DNA of 64,000 nucleotides from Corticimicrobacter sp040137905 (GTDB lineage: Bacteria; Pseudomonadota; Gammaproteobacteria; Burkholderiales; Burkholderiaceae_B), in assembly GCF_040137905.1 (NCBI RefSeq), contig NZ_JBEFDG010000010.1, positions 1 to 64,000 of the forward strand. The letters run 5' to 3'. The translations under genes were made by a program, and so were the position numbers. Below the pieces are notes generated by a model, which was given only the letters and a program-made list of their open reading frames with translations, did not search any database and was not told the origin of the DNA. Positions 16,338 to 25,167 of this stretch are shown here, one piece after another (within the stretch, counting starts at the first letter, position 1; every line of letters begins with the position of its first letter).

Positions 16338-17648
16338 TCAACCGCAACCGCCACCATGCCCGTGCGTATGCGCATCGGCAGGCTCGGCACATCCCGTCTG
16401 CCCATCCGTGCGAGGCCGTGCCAATATCGGCCACATCCTTGCAAAATACGCCCCAAAAGCCAGCATCCACAGCACGCCGGCCAGTGCCAGCAGCCAGGGA
16501 TACCAGGCGGTACCCAGCGGCAAGCCGGCCAGCGCTCTCAGGCAAGCTGCCACGCCGAGCGCCAGCGCCGACAACGGCACCCAGGCACGCACATCCAGCC
16601 AGTGGCCGCAGTGCTGGCGACCGGCAATGCACATGACGGCAAAGATCGACAACCCCATCGCACCGATCATCAGCAGATGCCGCCCCGGCGACAACGCCCA
16701 GGGAGCCTGCAGCCAGGACAGGCCCATCAGGCCATAGCCCAGCGCCAGCATCCAGTAACAGGCATACAGCATCAAGGCCCAGCGGTTGAAAAGTGGCCGG
16801 CCGATGTGCCAGTCATTGAGCAGGCCGAACACGGCGGCGCAGGCCGCCAGGGCGCTCCAGCCGATCACGCCGGCGGGCGCGCCGGAAAACTCCAGCACAC
16901 TGCACAGCACAATGGCAAAAATGGCGAAATTGCGGCGTGGCGGCCGCGCCAGATAGACCGGTGTATCGGGCAGAGGATCATGCATCACACCCGCCACGAT
17001 CCGACTGTTGACGATCCGCATGGATATCCGGCTGGCTGCCACGATCACCAGCACCATCAGCCCCCCCACCGCCGCATACAGCCAGCGCAAGGGGTCGGCC
17101 TGCAGCAGCAGCGCTGCAAAAAAACCAGCCTGCAGCACGCCCAGCACCAGCAACGCATACAGAAAAGCCAAGTGTGGCCGTCCTGTCGCGACCCAGACAC
17201 GCGGTGCCACCAGGCACAGCAGCAATACCGTGACGGCACCATTGCCGAGTACGGCCAGCGCAATGGCCAGTCCTTGCGGCAGCGCGGGTGCCAGCAGCCA
17301 GGCCAGTCGCGCCGCCAGCCAGCACAGGCAGGTTGCAGCAATATGTGCGCGCGACGGCGCGGCAGTCTGGGTAAATTCGGGCGCGGCCGCCATCAGGAAC
17401 CCGGCCACGGCAGCCAAGCCATAGCCATACAACAACTCATGCGCATGCCACGCCACGGCACCACCCGGCATGCCGGCCAGCCAATGCACCACGGCCGGCT
17501 GACCGGCACTGAACAGCAGCCAGGGAGCCATCAGCAGCACCGCACTTCCCGCTGCCAGCAGGAAAAAAGGCCGCACGCCGCACAGCATGAGCGGATGTGC
17601 CAGCAACGCATGCCAACGGCCAGACAGAAAACCCATCATGCCTCGCAC
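16338..17648 (-). CDS. nnrS: NnrS family membrane protein
   Basis: Inner-membrane haem/copper protein of 436 aa with about twelve hydrophobic helices. It has the family's early segment with HPLMLCGVRPFFLLA and the WHAHELLYGYG motif, and a Met/His-bearing later half (RHLLMIGAMGLSIFAVM). NnrS proteins relieve nitrosative stress and are controlled by NO-sensing Crp/Fnr factors. The C-terminal tail is rich in His, Gly and Cys (DAHTHGHGGGCG), which could bind metal. Last gene of the ABC operon: its start overlaps the ATPase gene by 13 bases. Confidence 0.92.
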   Translation of the reverse strand: MRGMMGFLSGRWHALLAHPLMLCGVRPFFLLAAGSAVLLMAPWLLFSAGQPAVVHWLAGMPGGAVAWHAHELLYGYGLAAVAGFLMAAAPEFTQTAAPSRAHIAATCLCWLAARLAWLLAPALPQGLAIALAVLGNGAVTVLLLCLVAPRVWVATGRPHLAFLYALLVLGVLQAGFFAALLLQADPLRWLYAAVGGLMVLVIVAASRISMRIVNSRIVAGVMHDPLPDTPVYLARPPRRNFAIFAIVLCSVLEFSGAPAGVIGWSALAACAAVFGLLNDWHIGRPLFNRWALMLYACYWMLALGYGLMGLSWLQAPWALSPGRHLLMIGAMGLSIFAVMCIAGRQHCGHWLDVRAWVPLSALALGVAACLRALAGLPLGTAWYPWLLALAGVLWMLAFGAYFARMWPILARPRTDGQTGCAEPADAHTHGHGGGCG

Positions 17649-18460
17649 TCCAGTTCGAAACCACGCCGCACGGCCTCGACCTGCATCAACTCACCTGCCG
17701 TACGATGCACCCAGACGTCGTCGCGCTGTGCCCAGGCGCAATCGAGCCGTTGAACATGCACGATGCGTCCCGGTGTCGCCATCATCACGATGCGATCCGC
17801 CAGCCGCACGGCCTCCATCATGTCATGCGTGATCATCAGCATCGCGCAATGCCGATCTTCGATATAGCCACGCACCAGCCGGTGCATTTCCGCACGCAGG
17901 CCGACATCAAGCGCCGAGAACGGTTCATCCAGCAGCAGCAGATCAGGATCCACCGCCAGTGCCCGCGCCAGCGCCACCCGGCTCTGCATGCCGCCCGACA
18001 GTTCGTGCGGATATTTGTCGTAGTCATTGACCGACAGCTCCATGCGGGCCGCCAGCGCTGCCGCCAGCCGACGCCGGGCCTCGAACGATACGCCGCGGGC
18101 CCGCAGGCCAAGGGCAATATTGTCCAGCACGGCGCGCCAGGGCAACAGCCTGGGCTGCTGGAACATGCAGCCCAGGCTCAGGAAATCGTTTTCGACCTTG
18201 CCCTGGTCTGGCACGAGCAACCCGGCGATCACATGCATCAACGTGCTCTTGCCGCAACCTGACGGCCCGACCAGCGCCACACTCTCACCCGGCATCATGG
18301 CGAAATCGATATGCTGCAGGACTTCAGTCAGGCCATAGCGGTGGGAAATGCCGCGCAACCTCAGGCCCGCGCCATCCGGTACGGCGTCTCGCAGCAATGC
18401 AGCATCGTGCCGCGTGATGCAATCACCTGCCTCGGGTAACATGCTTTGGTGCGTGTTCAT
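17636..18460 (-). CDS. NitT/TauT-type ABC transporter ATP-binding protein
   Basis: Cytosolic ATPase subunit of 274 aa. Walker A GPSGCGKST, Q-loop, signature LSGGMQSRVALARAL, Walker B LLLLDEPFSALD and the switch His (MLMITHDM) are all present. The closest style is SsuB/TauB/NrtD. It overlaps the permease gene by four bases. The substrate is unknown. Confidence 0.92.
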   Translation of the reverse strand: MNTHQSMLPEAGDCITRHDAALLRDAVPDGAGLRLRGISHRYGLTEVLQHIDFAMMPGESVALVGPSGCGKSTLMHVIAGLLVPDQGKVENDFLSLGCMFQQPRLLPWRAVLDNIALGLRARGVSFEARRRLAAALAARMELSVNDYDKYPHELSGGMQSRVALARALAVDPDLLLLDEPFSALDVGLRAEMHRLVRGYIEDRHCAMLMITHDMMEAVRLADRIVMMATPGRIVHVQRLDCAWAQRDDVWVHRTAGELMQVEAVRRGFELECEA

Positions 18461-19242
18461 GCCGTCCTCCAGCGTTCGACCCGACGCTTGATCGGTTCCA
18501 GCACCAGGTATTCGACTGCCAGCAGCAAACCGAGAATGGCCGCGATCCAGGCCAGCGAGGCCTCGGTATCCAGGTGTGAGCGCGACACAGCCAGTGCTGC
18601 GCCCACCCCATCGGGCGCACTCAGCAGCTCGGCCATGACCACGACTTTCCAGGATGAGCCCAGGGCCGTGATCCAGGCAGGAAACAGGTAAGAGAGCATG
18701 TGCGGCAGGTAAAGCTCGGTAAACAGCAGGCGGCGCGGCAGGCGGTAGGCCCGGGCCATGTCCCGCAAGCCGCCATCCAGCGTGCGCGCACCCTGCATGG
18801 CGGCCGCGAATACTACGGGGAAACAGGCCACCAGCACCGTGAACACCGGTGTGATGTCACCCGTACCGAACCACAGCATGGCCAGCACCAGCCATGCGAT
18901 CGGCGGCATGCCCACCAGCAGCGTGACCAGCGGACGCGACACCATGGCAGCCGTCATGGACAACCCGGCCAGCATGCCCAGCAGGCTGCCTGCTGCCAGC
19001 GCCAGGGCGAATCCCAGCATCGCGCGCCGGGCCGATACCGCCAGTTCGCCCCATGCGCCGCCCTGAACCAGCATATCGCCGAGCCGGCCAAACACGGCCA
19101 TCGGTGCCGGCAGGGCCAGGTCGCCATAGACGTGCGCACCCCACTCCCAGGCAGCCATGAACAGACAGAGGCTGGCAATCGCGCCCCAGCCGCTCCAGAG
19201 ATACGACAATGTGGCGGCCAGCGCCCTGCGCATGCCGTTCAC
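18457..19242 (-). CDS. NitT/TauT-type ABC transporter permease
   Basis: Inner-membrane permease of 261 aa, with about six hydrophobic segments and the BPD_transp_1 EAA-like loop (DMARAYRLPRRLLFTELYLP). The pattern AMLWFGTGDITPVFTV with PIAWLVLA is characteristic of SsuC/TauC relatives. Four-base overlaps join it to the genes on both sides. Confidence 0.92.
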   Translation of the reverse strand: MNGMRRALAATLSYLWSGWGAIASLCLFMAAWEWGAHVYGDLALPAPMAVFGRLGDMLVQGGAWGELAVSARRAMLGFALALAAGSLLGMLAGLSMTAAMVSRPLVTLLVGMPPIAWLVLAMLWFGTGDITPVFTVLVACFPVVFAAAMQGARTLDGGLRDMARAYRLPRRLLFTELYLPHMLSYLFPAWITALGSSWKVVVMAELLSAPDGVGAALAVSRSHLDTEASLAWIAAILGLLLAVEYLVLEPIKRRVERWRTA

Positions 19243-20324
19243 CTGACGGGCTCCTCGCCCGCCGCCGCAGCGGCATAGAATCCGTCATCCGGCAGCCGTC
19301 CACCCACCAGGGCCGGCTCGCTTTCCAGCAAGCGTCCGTAGAAATATTCAAGTTCGCCACGCGCCTGCGCAGCCGATGCCAACCGCGCCGGGGTATGCCG
19401 CAGCGCCTCGGCCACGGCGTCAGCCTGCAGCATATCGATATGCCGGGCGACCAGCGCACCACACTCGTCAGGCTCAGCCAGACACCAGGCATGGGCGGCC
19501 TCGTAGGCCTGCGCAAAACGCTGCATCAGGGCAGCATCTTCGCGTACCGCGCCCAGCGCCACGATACCGGCCTGCGGAATCTGCGGTGCCCGCTCCAGCA
19601 CCCGCCCCCACTCCTGCTGCAGGTCGACACTGCGATACAGATCGGGAGCCACGATGCTGGCCGGGAATGACTGCGACTTGCGCAGCACCATCGACGTGGC
19701 CGGCTCGGACAGCAAGGCATGATCGACCTTGCGCGACATCAGCAATTGCGCGGCATCCATCGGCGTGGCGACATAGCGCAGCGTGAAATCACGGCGCGGG
19801 TCCAGCCCCTGCTCGCGTGCCAGCAATTGGAACAGGATGTCCGGCATGTCGGCCCGGAACGGAATGGCGATCTCCTGCCCCTTGAGATCGGCCAGGGTCG
19901 CCAGACCTGGCTGGCGCGACAGGATGGACAACATGCCCCACACGGAGATATTCGCCAATTGCAGGGGCACGCGACGGTTATAGAGGTTGGCCGCCACATT
20001 GGAGGGCATGGCGACGAAATCAGCCCCTTGTTCCAGCGCCAGCGCACGCAGATGGTCGGGGTCCCGCCATTGGCTGAAAGTCAGGTGAATACCCGCATCG
20101 GCCAGCGCCTGGGTCTCGACCATGCGCAGCAATGGAAAAGTGACGGTCGCCCCTGGCCCGGACAGCCTGATCTGGCGCATGCCATCGGCCGAGGCCGCTT
20201 GCGCATCCGCTGCCTGCACAGTCAGCGGTGATAACGCCAACAACGGTAGCGCAGCAGCAACACCCAGCAACTTGCGGCGCCTCAGGCGCAGGTGAGGTGG
20301 GCAGTTCATCGGCAGGTACGGCAT
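19239..20324 (-). CDS. ABC transporter periplasmic substrate-binding protein (NMT1/TauT type)
   Basis: Periplasmic binding protein of 361 aa from ATG 20324, chosen because GGAG stands before it; a 15-codon extension to 20369 has no support. The N-terminus has a run of arginines then a hydrophobic stretch (LRRRKLLGVAAALPLLAL), a twin-arginine-like signal peptide ending near TVQAADA. The mature part has the NMT1/THI5-like features FVAMPSNVAANLYN and DLKGQEIAIPFRADMPD. First gene of a four-gene operon ending in nnrS. A Tat-type signal may imply a folded or metal-loaded protein; ligand unknown. Confidence 0.88.
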   Translation of the reverse strand: MPYLPMNCPPHLRLRRRKLLGVAAALPLLALSPLTVQAADAQAASADGMRQIRLSGPGATVTFPLLRMVETQALADAGIHLTFSQWRDPDHLRALALEQGADFVAMPSNVAANLYNRRVPLQLANISVWGMLSILSRQPGLATLADLKGQEIAIPFRADMPDILFQLLAREQGLDPRRDFTLRYVATPMDAAQLLMSRKVDHALLSEPATSMVLRKSQSFPASIVAPDLYRSVDLQQEWGRVLERAPQIPQAGIVALGAVREDAALMQRFAQAYEAAHAWCLAEPDECGALVARHIDMLQADAVAEALRHTPARLASAAQARGELEYFYGRLLESEPALVGGRLPDDGFYAAAAAGEEPVR

Positions 20325-20456
20325 CGTCGGCTCCAGTCGGTCAGGTACGCACATACATGCGCATGGCATGCATCGACCTGCATTTTACGGCGCTCATCGT
20401 GACATGAAGATCGACCCTGCTCAACGGGGCAGTATCCGGCGGGCAGTACCCTGATC

Positions 20457-20476
20457 GCAATGATAATTGTCATTGG
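20457..20476. promoter_or_regulatory. Fur-box-like site 1
   Basis: GCAATGATAATTGTCATTGG resembles the Fur consensus (AATGATAAT core, dyad around TGATAAT/GTCATTG). It lies between the divergent ABC/nnrS operon and the TonB receptor gene, where Fe-Fur could repress either or both. Confidence 0.65.
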
Positions 20477-20504
20477 CAATGGGTGCCGACAGTTTCTCCA
20501 TGAA

Positions 20505-20531
20505 AAATTCTCATTTTGATAATTATCATTC
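20505..20531. promoter_or_regulatory. Fur-box-like site 2
   Basis: The core TGATAATTATCA (20517-20528) is a perfect 12-bp palindrome flanked by ATTCTCATT, giving overlapping NAT-type Fur repeats. It is about 130 bases before the TonB receptor start and is the better of the two candidates. The whole 20325-20657 gap has no gene. Confidence 0.72.
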
Positions 20532-20657
20532 TTGTTTGCGATCTCACAAAGACACAATGGCTTCCGCCGTGCGGCATGGAGCCTCGATCGCAGAGGGCCG
20601 CGCGACTTTCCGTTCCAGATACGACAACAGACAGGAAAGGCCGGGAGCCAGATCAAG

Positions 20658-23600
20658 ATGCAACACCGTTTTACCCTCAGACCCCTACCCTTGCTACTGG
20701 CCGCCCTCTGGGCCACCAGCGTCCAGGCACAGCCGGTACAGCCGGCCGACCCGAGCGGATCACATCGTGCTGCACAGCAGAATGCCGGTGCATCCCAGGT
20801 GCGCGAGATGCAGACCATCGAAGTGCGCGGCATCGGCCCCACTCCAGACGAACAGGGTGCCGACGAGGTGTTCCACAAGAACGTCTCCAACGTCTACATC
20901 GGTCGGGAAGAAATAGAACGCTACCGTATCGATGCCGCCGGCGATGTCCTCAAGGGCCTGAACGGTGTCTACAACATGAACACCCGTACGGCAGGCGGTG
21001 CCATCACCCCCAATATCCGAGGCATTTCCGGCAAGGGGCGCATCCCCGTCACCATCGACGGTACCGAGCAGACGGTCGACGTCTGGATGAACAACTACGG
21101 CGTGAGCGACCGCAACTATGTCGATCCGGCCCTGTTCCGCAGCATCACCGTGGACAAGAGTCCCGACCTGAGCCGGGGCATGAAGCCCGGCGTGGGCGGC
21201 TCGGTGGCCATCCGCACCATCGAGGCTGACGACATCCTGCTCGAAGGCGAGAAATGGGGCCTGATGCTGCGCACTGAAGCGTCCAACAACAGCGTACGGC
21301 CGCAGAACGAGCTGGGCCAGTACCTGGGACGGGACTATCGAACGATCGGAGCCACGGCCGATGGCGCGGGCGGCGGCATGGACCCCTACGACAGCAGCAA
21401 GTTCAGCCCCTATGCCCTGAAAATCGACGATCTGGCGCCACCGCGCAACCACAGCGGCCGCGACGACCTGCGCTTTGGCGGCGACCAGTCGATCATGCTG
21501 GCCGGTGCCTTCAAGACCGACCTGAGCGACGGCCTGCTGGCCTACACCTACCGCGACAAGGGCAATTACTTCGCCGGTCGGCACGGTGCCGACGGCTACC
21601 GCGACAACCCCGTCTACGACCTGGACGGCTGCGGCATCGAGTGCAAATCCTCGGCCGCCTTCGTCCCCAACATGGCCGCAATGTATGCCCCTGGCGACGA
21701 GGTATTCAACAGCAATACCCGCAACGAGACCTGGCTGGCCAAGAACAACTGGAATCTGCCCAACGGCCAGAAAATCAGCCTTCAGTACATGCGCAACGAT
21801 ATCGTCTTTGGAGAGATCAACCCTTTCCAGTCGAGCTTCAACCTGAACTTCCACCAGGCCAATCCGATGTATCGCAACGGCATGGCCCCCCAGACGCAGA
21901 GCACCAACTCGCATATCCGCAGCAACACCTACAAACTGGGCTATGAACTCAAGCCCGAGGGCAACCGCTGGATCGACCTGGAAACCAGCCTGTGGCGGGT
22001 CAAGACAGACAGTGAGCGCCACCAGAGCGGCGGCATGTCGCTGGGGGTCAACAATCCGGACACGATCTACGATAACTGGCACTACTGCAACGTACGCAAC
22101 CAGCTACCGCCTCTGTATGCTGACTATGGCATGTCCTGCGCCGATCTCGGCGGCATGTTCGGCTTTGATGCCAATACCACGCGCGACCAGATCCTCGCCC
22201 TCTCCAAGGACTGGTTCGGCGATACCGACCGCACAGTGGTCTCGGGTGCGCTGCAGCGCACCCAGGTGACCCGCGACGGTGCCAGCCTCAGCAACCGCTT
22301 CAAGCTCACACCGACCTTCAACCTGACCCTGGGTGCCGATTTCCAGCGCGAGCGTCTGGACGAAGAAAACACCATCGTCAACAGTCAGGACCTGTTCAAT
22401 ATGTATGGCATGTCGACCGGCCTGGCCAAGCTGGCCGGCCCGCGCGGCGGCAAACGCCAGGAATGGGGCCTGAACCTGGTCATGAACTGGCAGGCCACCT
22501 CCCGGCTGAGCGTGCAGGCGGGCATACGCTATCACCGGTTCTGGGTGCGCGACGAGGCGCTGGCGCACGAACGTGCCAATCGCAATCCACGGTTTGCCTG
22601 GGGCGGGGGTGCCGAGACGTATGTCGACGCGTTCAGGCTGCCCTATTGGGAAGTCGGCTCGGAGGATTTTGCGGCAAGCGTCCAGAACTATGAAACGCTC
22701 AAACAGCAGGCGTTTGATGCGACTACCGGTTTAACACCAGATGAGGGTGTCGCCACCCCTGAATGGAAGGCCATGGAAAACGCAGCATTGGCCCATCTTG
22801 AAAAATACGGTGCTGGCGTCGGCGCAACAAGAGCCATCAACAGTAATGGACAGACAGTCTACTACCGCGCGATATATGACAACGTCGTATCAATACGCAA
22901 CGGCAAGCCGGATGCTTCCACCAATCGTTTCACGCCACAGATGGCCGAAGAGATGGTCAGGGATCCCCAAGGGACAGCAGGTGAGTTCCATAAATATCTG
23001 ATAGGCGGCGAGTATGTTGATGCCACATTTATCGCCGGCAAAGACTACGAAAGCGTCAAGTCGATTCCCGTCGACTCCAGGCGCATCACCACCGGCAAGG
23101 GTGAGTTTGACGACTATGAAGGTTCTTCAGGAAGTAGTCTCGTGGCCCGCCAACAGGCAATCACCGAAACCCAAAAATGGGCGCAGCCGCAAAAAATGAC
23201 CGGTGATGCCTGGGCTCCCATGCTGGCGCTGACCTTCGCGTTGACCGACAACCAGCGCCTGTTTGCCCGCTATGCGGAATTGACGCGCTTTCCCAGCCTG
23301 TACGAGGCAACCTCGTCTTCCATTGCCGGCCTGATCAGCCAGCCGACCACGCCCGGCTTCGACCTCAAGCCCGAGCGCAGCCGCAACTGGGAAATTGGCT
23401 ACGGCTTTGACTTCACGCCCTATTGGGACAGGCTGGAATATGGCGACGTGCGCCTGACGTATTTCGACAATACGATCGAAAACGTCATCGACACCACCGA
23501 CGACCGCAGCATCACCCAGTACGACAAGAAGATCACCCGTGGCCTGGAGCTGCAGAGCCGCATCGACACCGGCGGGTTCTTTGCCTCGCTGGGCGGCACC

Positions 23601-24062
23601 TACCGGCTCAAGAACGTCACCTGCGATGCCGACATGGCCTTCGCCTACGACATGTACCTGCAGCGGGTGCCGGAATGCATCGAGGGCGGCTTCGGTGCCA
23701 CGCGTTTCTATCAGTCGCTGCAGCCCAAATACTCGATCAACGTCGACCTGGGCACGCGTCTGTTCAACCGCCAGCTCGAGCTGGGCCTGCGCGGCATCTA
23801 CCACGGCAAGGTCGAAACCAAACAGTATGACCGCCTGCTGACGCAGGGACTGGAACGGATCTTCACCACCACTGGCAAGCCCTATCACTGGCGTCCCACC
23901 CTGTTGCTGGACGCCTATGGCCGCTACCAGGTCAACAAGAACCTGGCCGTGCATGCCAGCGTGACCAACCTGACCAATCGCTATTACCTCGACCCCATGT
24001 CCAACGTGCCCACGCCCGGCCCTGGCCGCACAGTCACGCTGGGCATGCAGCTTCAGTTCTGA
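20658..24062 (+). CDS. Large TonB-dependent receptor (haem/hemophore receptor-like)
   Basis: Outer-membrane gated channel of 1134 aa. ATG 20658 is preferred over the frame start at 20532: GGGAG lies 11 bases upstream and the protein then begins with a signal peptide (cleavage near VQAQ, residue 24-25). The plug follows (about 50-190: IEVRGIGP, GDVLKGLNGVYN, NIRGISGKGRIPVTIDGTEQ), then the barrel, ending LGMQLQF with a terminal Phe. Probable extracellular loops carry cysteine pairs (DGCGIECKS; YCNVRNQ with MSCADLGG). A stretch at about residues 661-847 is much lower in GC and charged, and looks like an inserted or variable loop. First gene of the operon with the hemophilin-like protein and Slam, so its ligand is probably the hemophore or its haem. 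Confidence 0.92.
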   Translation: MQHRFTLRPLPLLLAALWATSVQAQPVQPADPSGSHRAAQQNAGASQVREMQTIEVRGIGPTPDEQGADEVFHKNVSNVYIGREEIERYRIDAAGDVLKGLNGVYNMNTRTAGGAITPNIRGISGKGRIPVTIDGTEQTVDVWMNNYGVSDRNYVDPALFRSITVDKSPDLSRGMKPGVGGSVAIRTIEADDILLEGEKWGLMLRTEASNNSVRPQNELGQYLGRDYRTIGATADGAGGGMDPYDSSKFSPYALKIDDLAPPRNHSGRDDLRFGGDQSIMLAGAFKTDLSDGLLAYTYRDKGNYFAGRHGADGYRDNPVYDLDGCGIECKSSAAFVPNMAAMYAPGDEVFNSNTRNETWLAKNNWNLPNGQKISLQYMRNDIVFGEINPFQSSFNLNFHQANPMYRNGMAPQTQSTNSHIRSNTYKLGYELKPEGNRWIDLETSLWRVKTDSERHQSGGMSLGVNNPDTIYDNWHYCNVRNQLPPLYADYGMSCADLGGMFGFDANTTRDQILALSKDWFGDTDRTVVSGALQRTQVTRDGASLSNRFKLTPTFNLTLGADFQRERLDEENTIVNSQDLFNMYGMSTGLAKLAGPRGGKRQEWGLNLVMNWQATSRLSVQAGIRYHRFWVRDEALAHERANRNPRFAWGGGAETYVDAFRLPYWEVGSEDFAASVQNYETLKQQAFDATTGLTPDEGVATPEWKAMENAALAHLEKYGAGVGATRAINSNGQTVYYRAIYDNVVSIRNGKPDASTNRFTPQMAEEMVRDPQGTAGEFHKYLIGGEYVDATFIAGKDYESVKSIPVDSRRITTGKGEFDDYEGSSGSSLVARQQAITETQKWAQPQKMTGDAWAPMLALTFALTDNQRLFARYAELTRFPSLYEATSSSIAGLISQPTTPGFDLKPERSRNWEIGYGFDFTPYWDRLEYGDVRLTYFDNTIENVIDTTDDRSITQYDKKITRGLELQSRIDTGGFFASLGGTYRLKNVTCDADMAFAYDMYLQRVPECIEGGFGATRFYQSLQPKYSINVDLGTRLFNRQLELGLRGIYHGKVETKQYDRLLTQGLERIFTTTGKPYHWRPTLLLDAYGRYQVNKNLAVHASVTNLTNRYYLDPMSNVPTPGPGRTVTLGMQLQF

Positions 24063-24070
24063 GTTTTTGC

Positions 24071-24089
24071 CGGTTTTCCAAAAACCGGT
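24071..24089 (+). other. Intercistronic hairpin after the TonB receptor gene
   Basis: CCGGTTTT (24071-24078), loop CCA, AAAACCGG (24082-24089). It lies between the receptor stop and the ribosome site AAGGAG (24109-24114) of the next gene. It could stabilise or attenuate mRNA and set different expression levels. Confidence 0.5.
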
Positions 24090-24120
24090 CCTTTCCCATG
24101 TTCCTCACAAGGAGAACAGC

Positions 24121-25032
24121 ATGTCCAAGAGCATTCTCGCAGTGGCTTTGATGGCTTCGGCCGTATCGGCGCATGCCGCTGTTACTTACGGTACATCCAA
24201 CCCTGGCAAAATCGACCCTGGTGCATCCACTTTGCTGCCATTCGGTGCCGGCAAGCCGGGCCTGTCCATCAACGGGTCCTCCATCGTCATCAATCTGGAG
24301 GACGGCCCCATCAAGCACATCAACCAGAAATACGCCGATACGCCGATCAACAGCAGTCCCACCCAGAACGTCAATGGCGCGCTGAATCCGAAATACCTGA
24401 CGCTGAAAGACGTCAACCCGGTCATCGGTCTTTTCACCAATCCGACGCTGGGCCAGGTCTGGTACGAAAAACGCGCCTATGACACACAGGTCTACAGCGT
24501 GCGCCAGATCGCCGATCCGGCCATCCCGGCAGCGCCCAAATTCGGCGGCCTGGTGATCGCCAAGGTCCCCAACCTGCCGGCCGGCACCTCGGTCTATTTC
24601 GGTGAATGGGCACCGCGTGCCGGCAATCCCAGCACCGGGTCCGATACCAACCTGAACCTGAACAGCGCGGACCATACTGTGTGGTACGTCGGTGAAAACC
24701 AGACCGGCAATACCGCCGGGCTGGCGACTGCCAGCTACAACGTACTTGGCGTCAACCAGCACACGCCCGGACAGAATGATTTCTATACCGGCGTGTTGAC
24801 GGCAGCGTTTGGATCGGGAGCGCAGGGTAGCCTGACCGGGAGTCTGGCTCGGGGTACGGATCAGATCAGTTTTACAGGCACAGTCATTACCAATTCGACG
24901 GGCACTTTCGCCAAGGGCAATGAGATCAAGGGCCAGTTCTACGGCGCAGGTGCCGCAGCCCTGGCCGGTTACACGACGCGAGGCACCACCGACCGGCGTG
25001 ACGACGTCGCCTTCGGCGGCCGCAAGCAGTAA
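24121..25032 (+). CDS. Hemophilin-like Slam-dependent secreted protein (putative hemophore)
   Basis: Secreted protein of 303 aa. ATG 24121 has AAGGAG six bases upstream and opens a clean Sec signal peptide (MSKSILAVALMASAVSAHA); there is no lipobox Cys, so it would be released, not lipidated. The mature N-terminal part would be the ligand (handle) domain. The C-terminal part (about 215-290) has alternating strands TGSLARGTDQISFTGTV and EIKGQFYGAGAAALAGY, the GxFYGxxAxxLxG pattern of the TbpB-type eight-stranded barrel that Slam recognises. Sandwiched between a TonB receptor and Slam, it matches the arrangement of hemophilin/HphA systems. Haem binding is inferred; the ligand could be another iron carrier. 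Confidence 0.82.
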   Translation: MSKSILAVALMASAVSAHAAVTYGTSNPGKIDPGASTLLPFGAGKPGLSINGSSIVINLEDGPIKHINQKYADTPINSSPTQNVNGALNPKYLTLKDVNPVIGLFTNPTLGQVWYEKRAYDTQVYSVRQIADPAIPAAPKFGGLVIAKVPNLPAGTSVYFGEWAPRAGNPSTGSDTNLNLNSADHTVWYVGENQTGNTAGLATASYNVLGVNQHTPGQNDFYTGVLTAAFGSGAQGSLTGSLARGTDQISFTGTVITNSTGTFAKGNEIKGQFYGAGAAALAGYTTRGTTDRRDDVAFGGRKQ

Positions 25033-25051
25033 TCCAGGCTGAAGCCAGGCC

Positions 25052-25082
25052 GCATGCAGGACACGTAACCTGTCCTGCATGC
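25052..25082 (+). terminator. Strong hairpin between the hemophilin-like gene and slam
   Basis: GCATGCAGGACA (25052-25063) pairs perfectly with TGTCCTGCATGC (25071-25082), loop of seven bases, no T run. It probably lowers read-through into slam, so that the transporter is made in smaller amounts than its cargo. Confidence 0.6.
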
Positions 25083-25167
25083 CGGGCGGCATCAATCGCT
25101 GATTCCGCCCGCTCCGGCTCCCTCACCGATTCGCACCATTCCCGTTCGCCCTACCCGATGGCAGATC

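Noticed and set aside
16125..17753. Plus-strand frame of 542 aa opposite nnrS
   Set aside because: Extremely rich in Gln, His, Arg and Pro, a mirror of the hydrophobic membrane gene on the other strand.
20532..20657. N-terminal extension of the TonB receptor to 20532
   Set aside because: It would place 42 residues before a perfect signal peptide; ATG 20658 has a ribosome site and gives the normal export signal.
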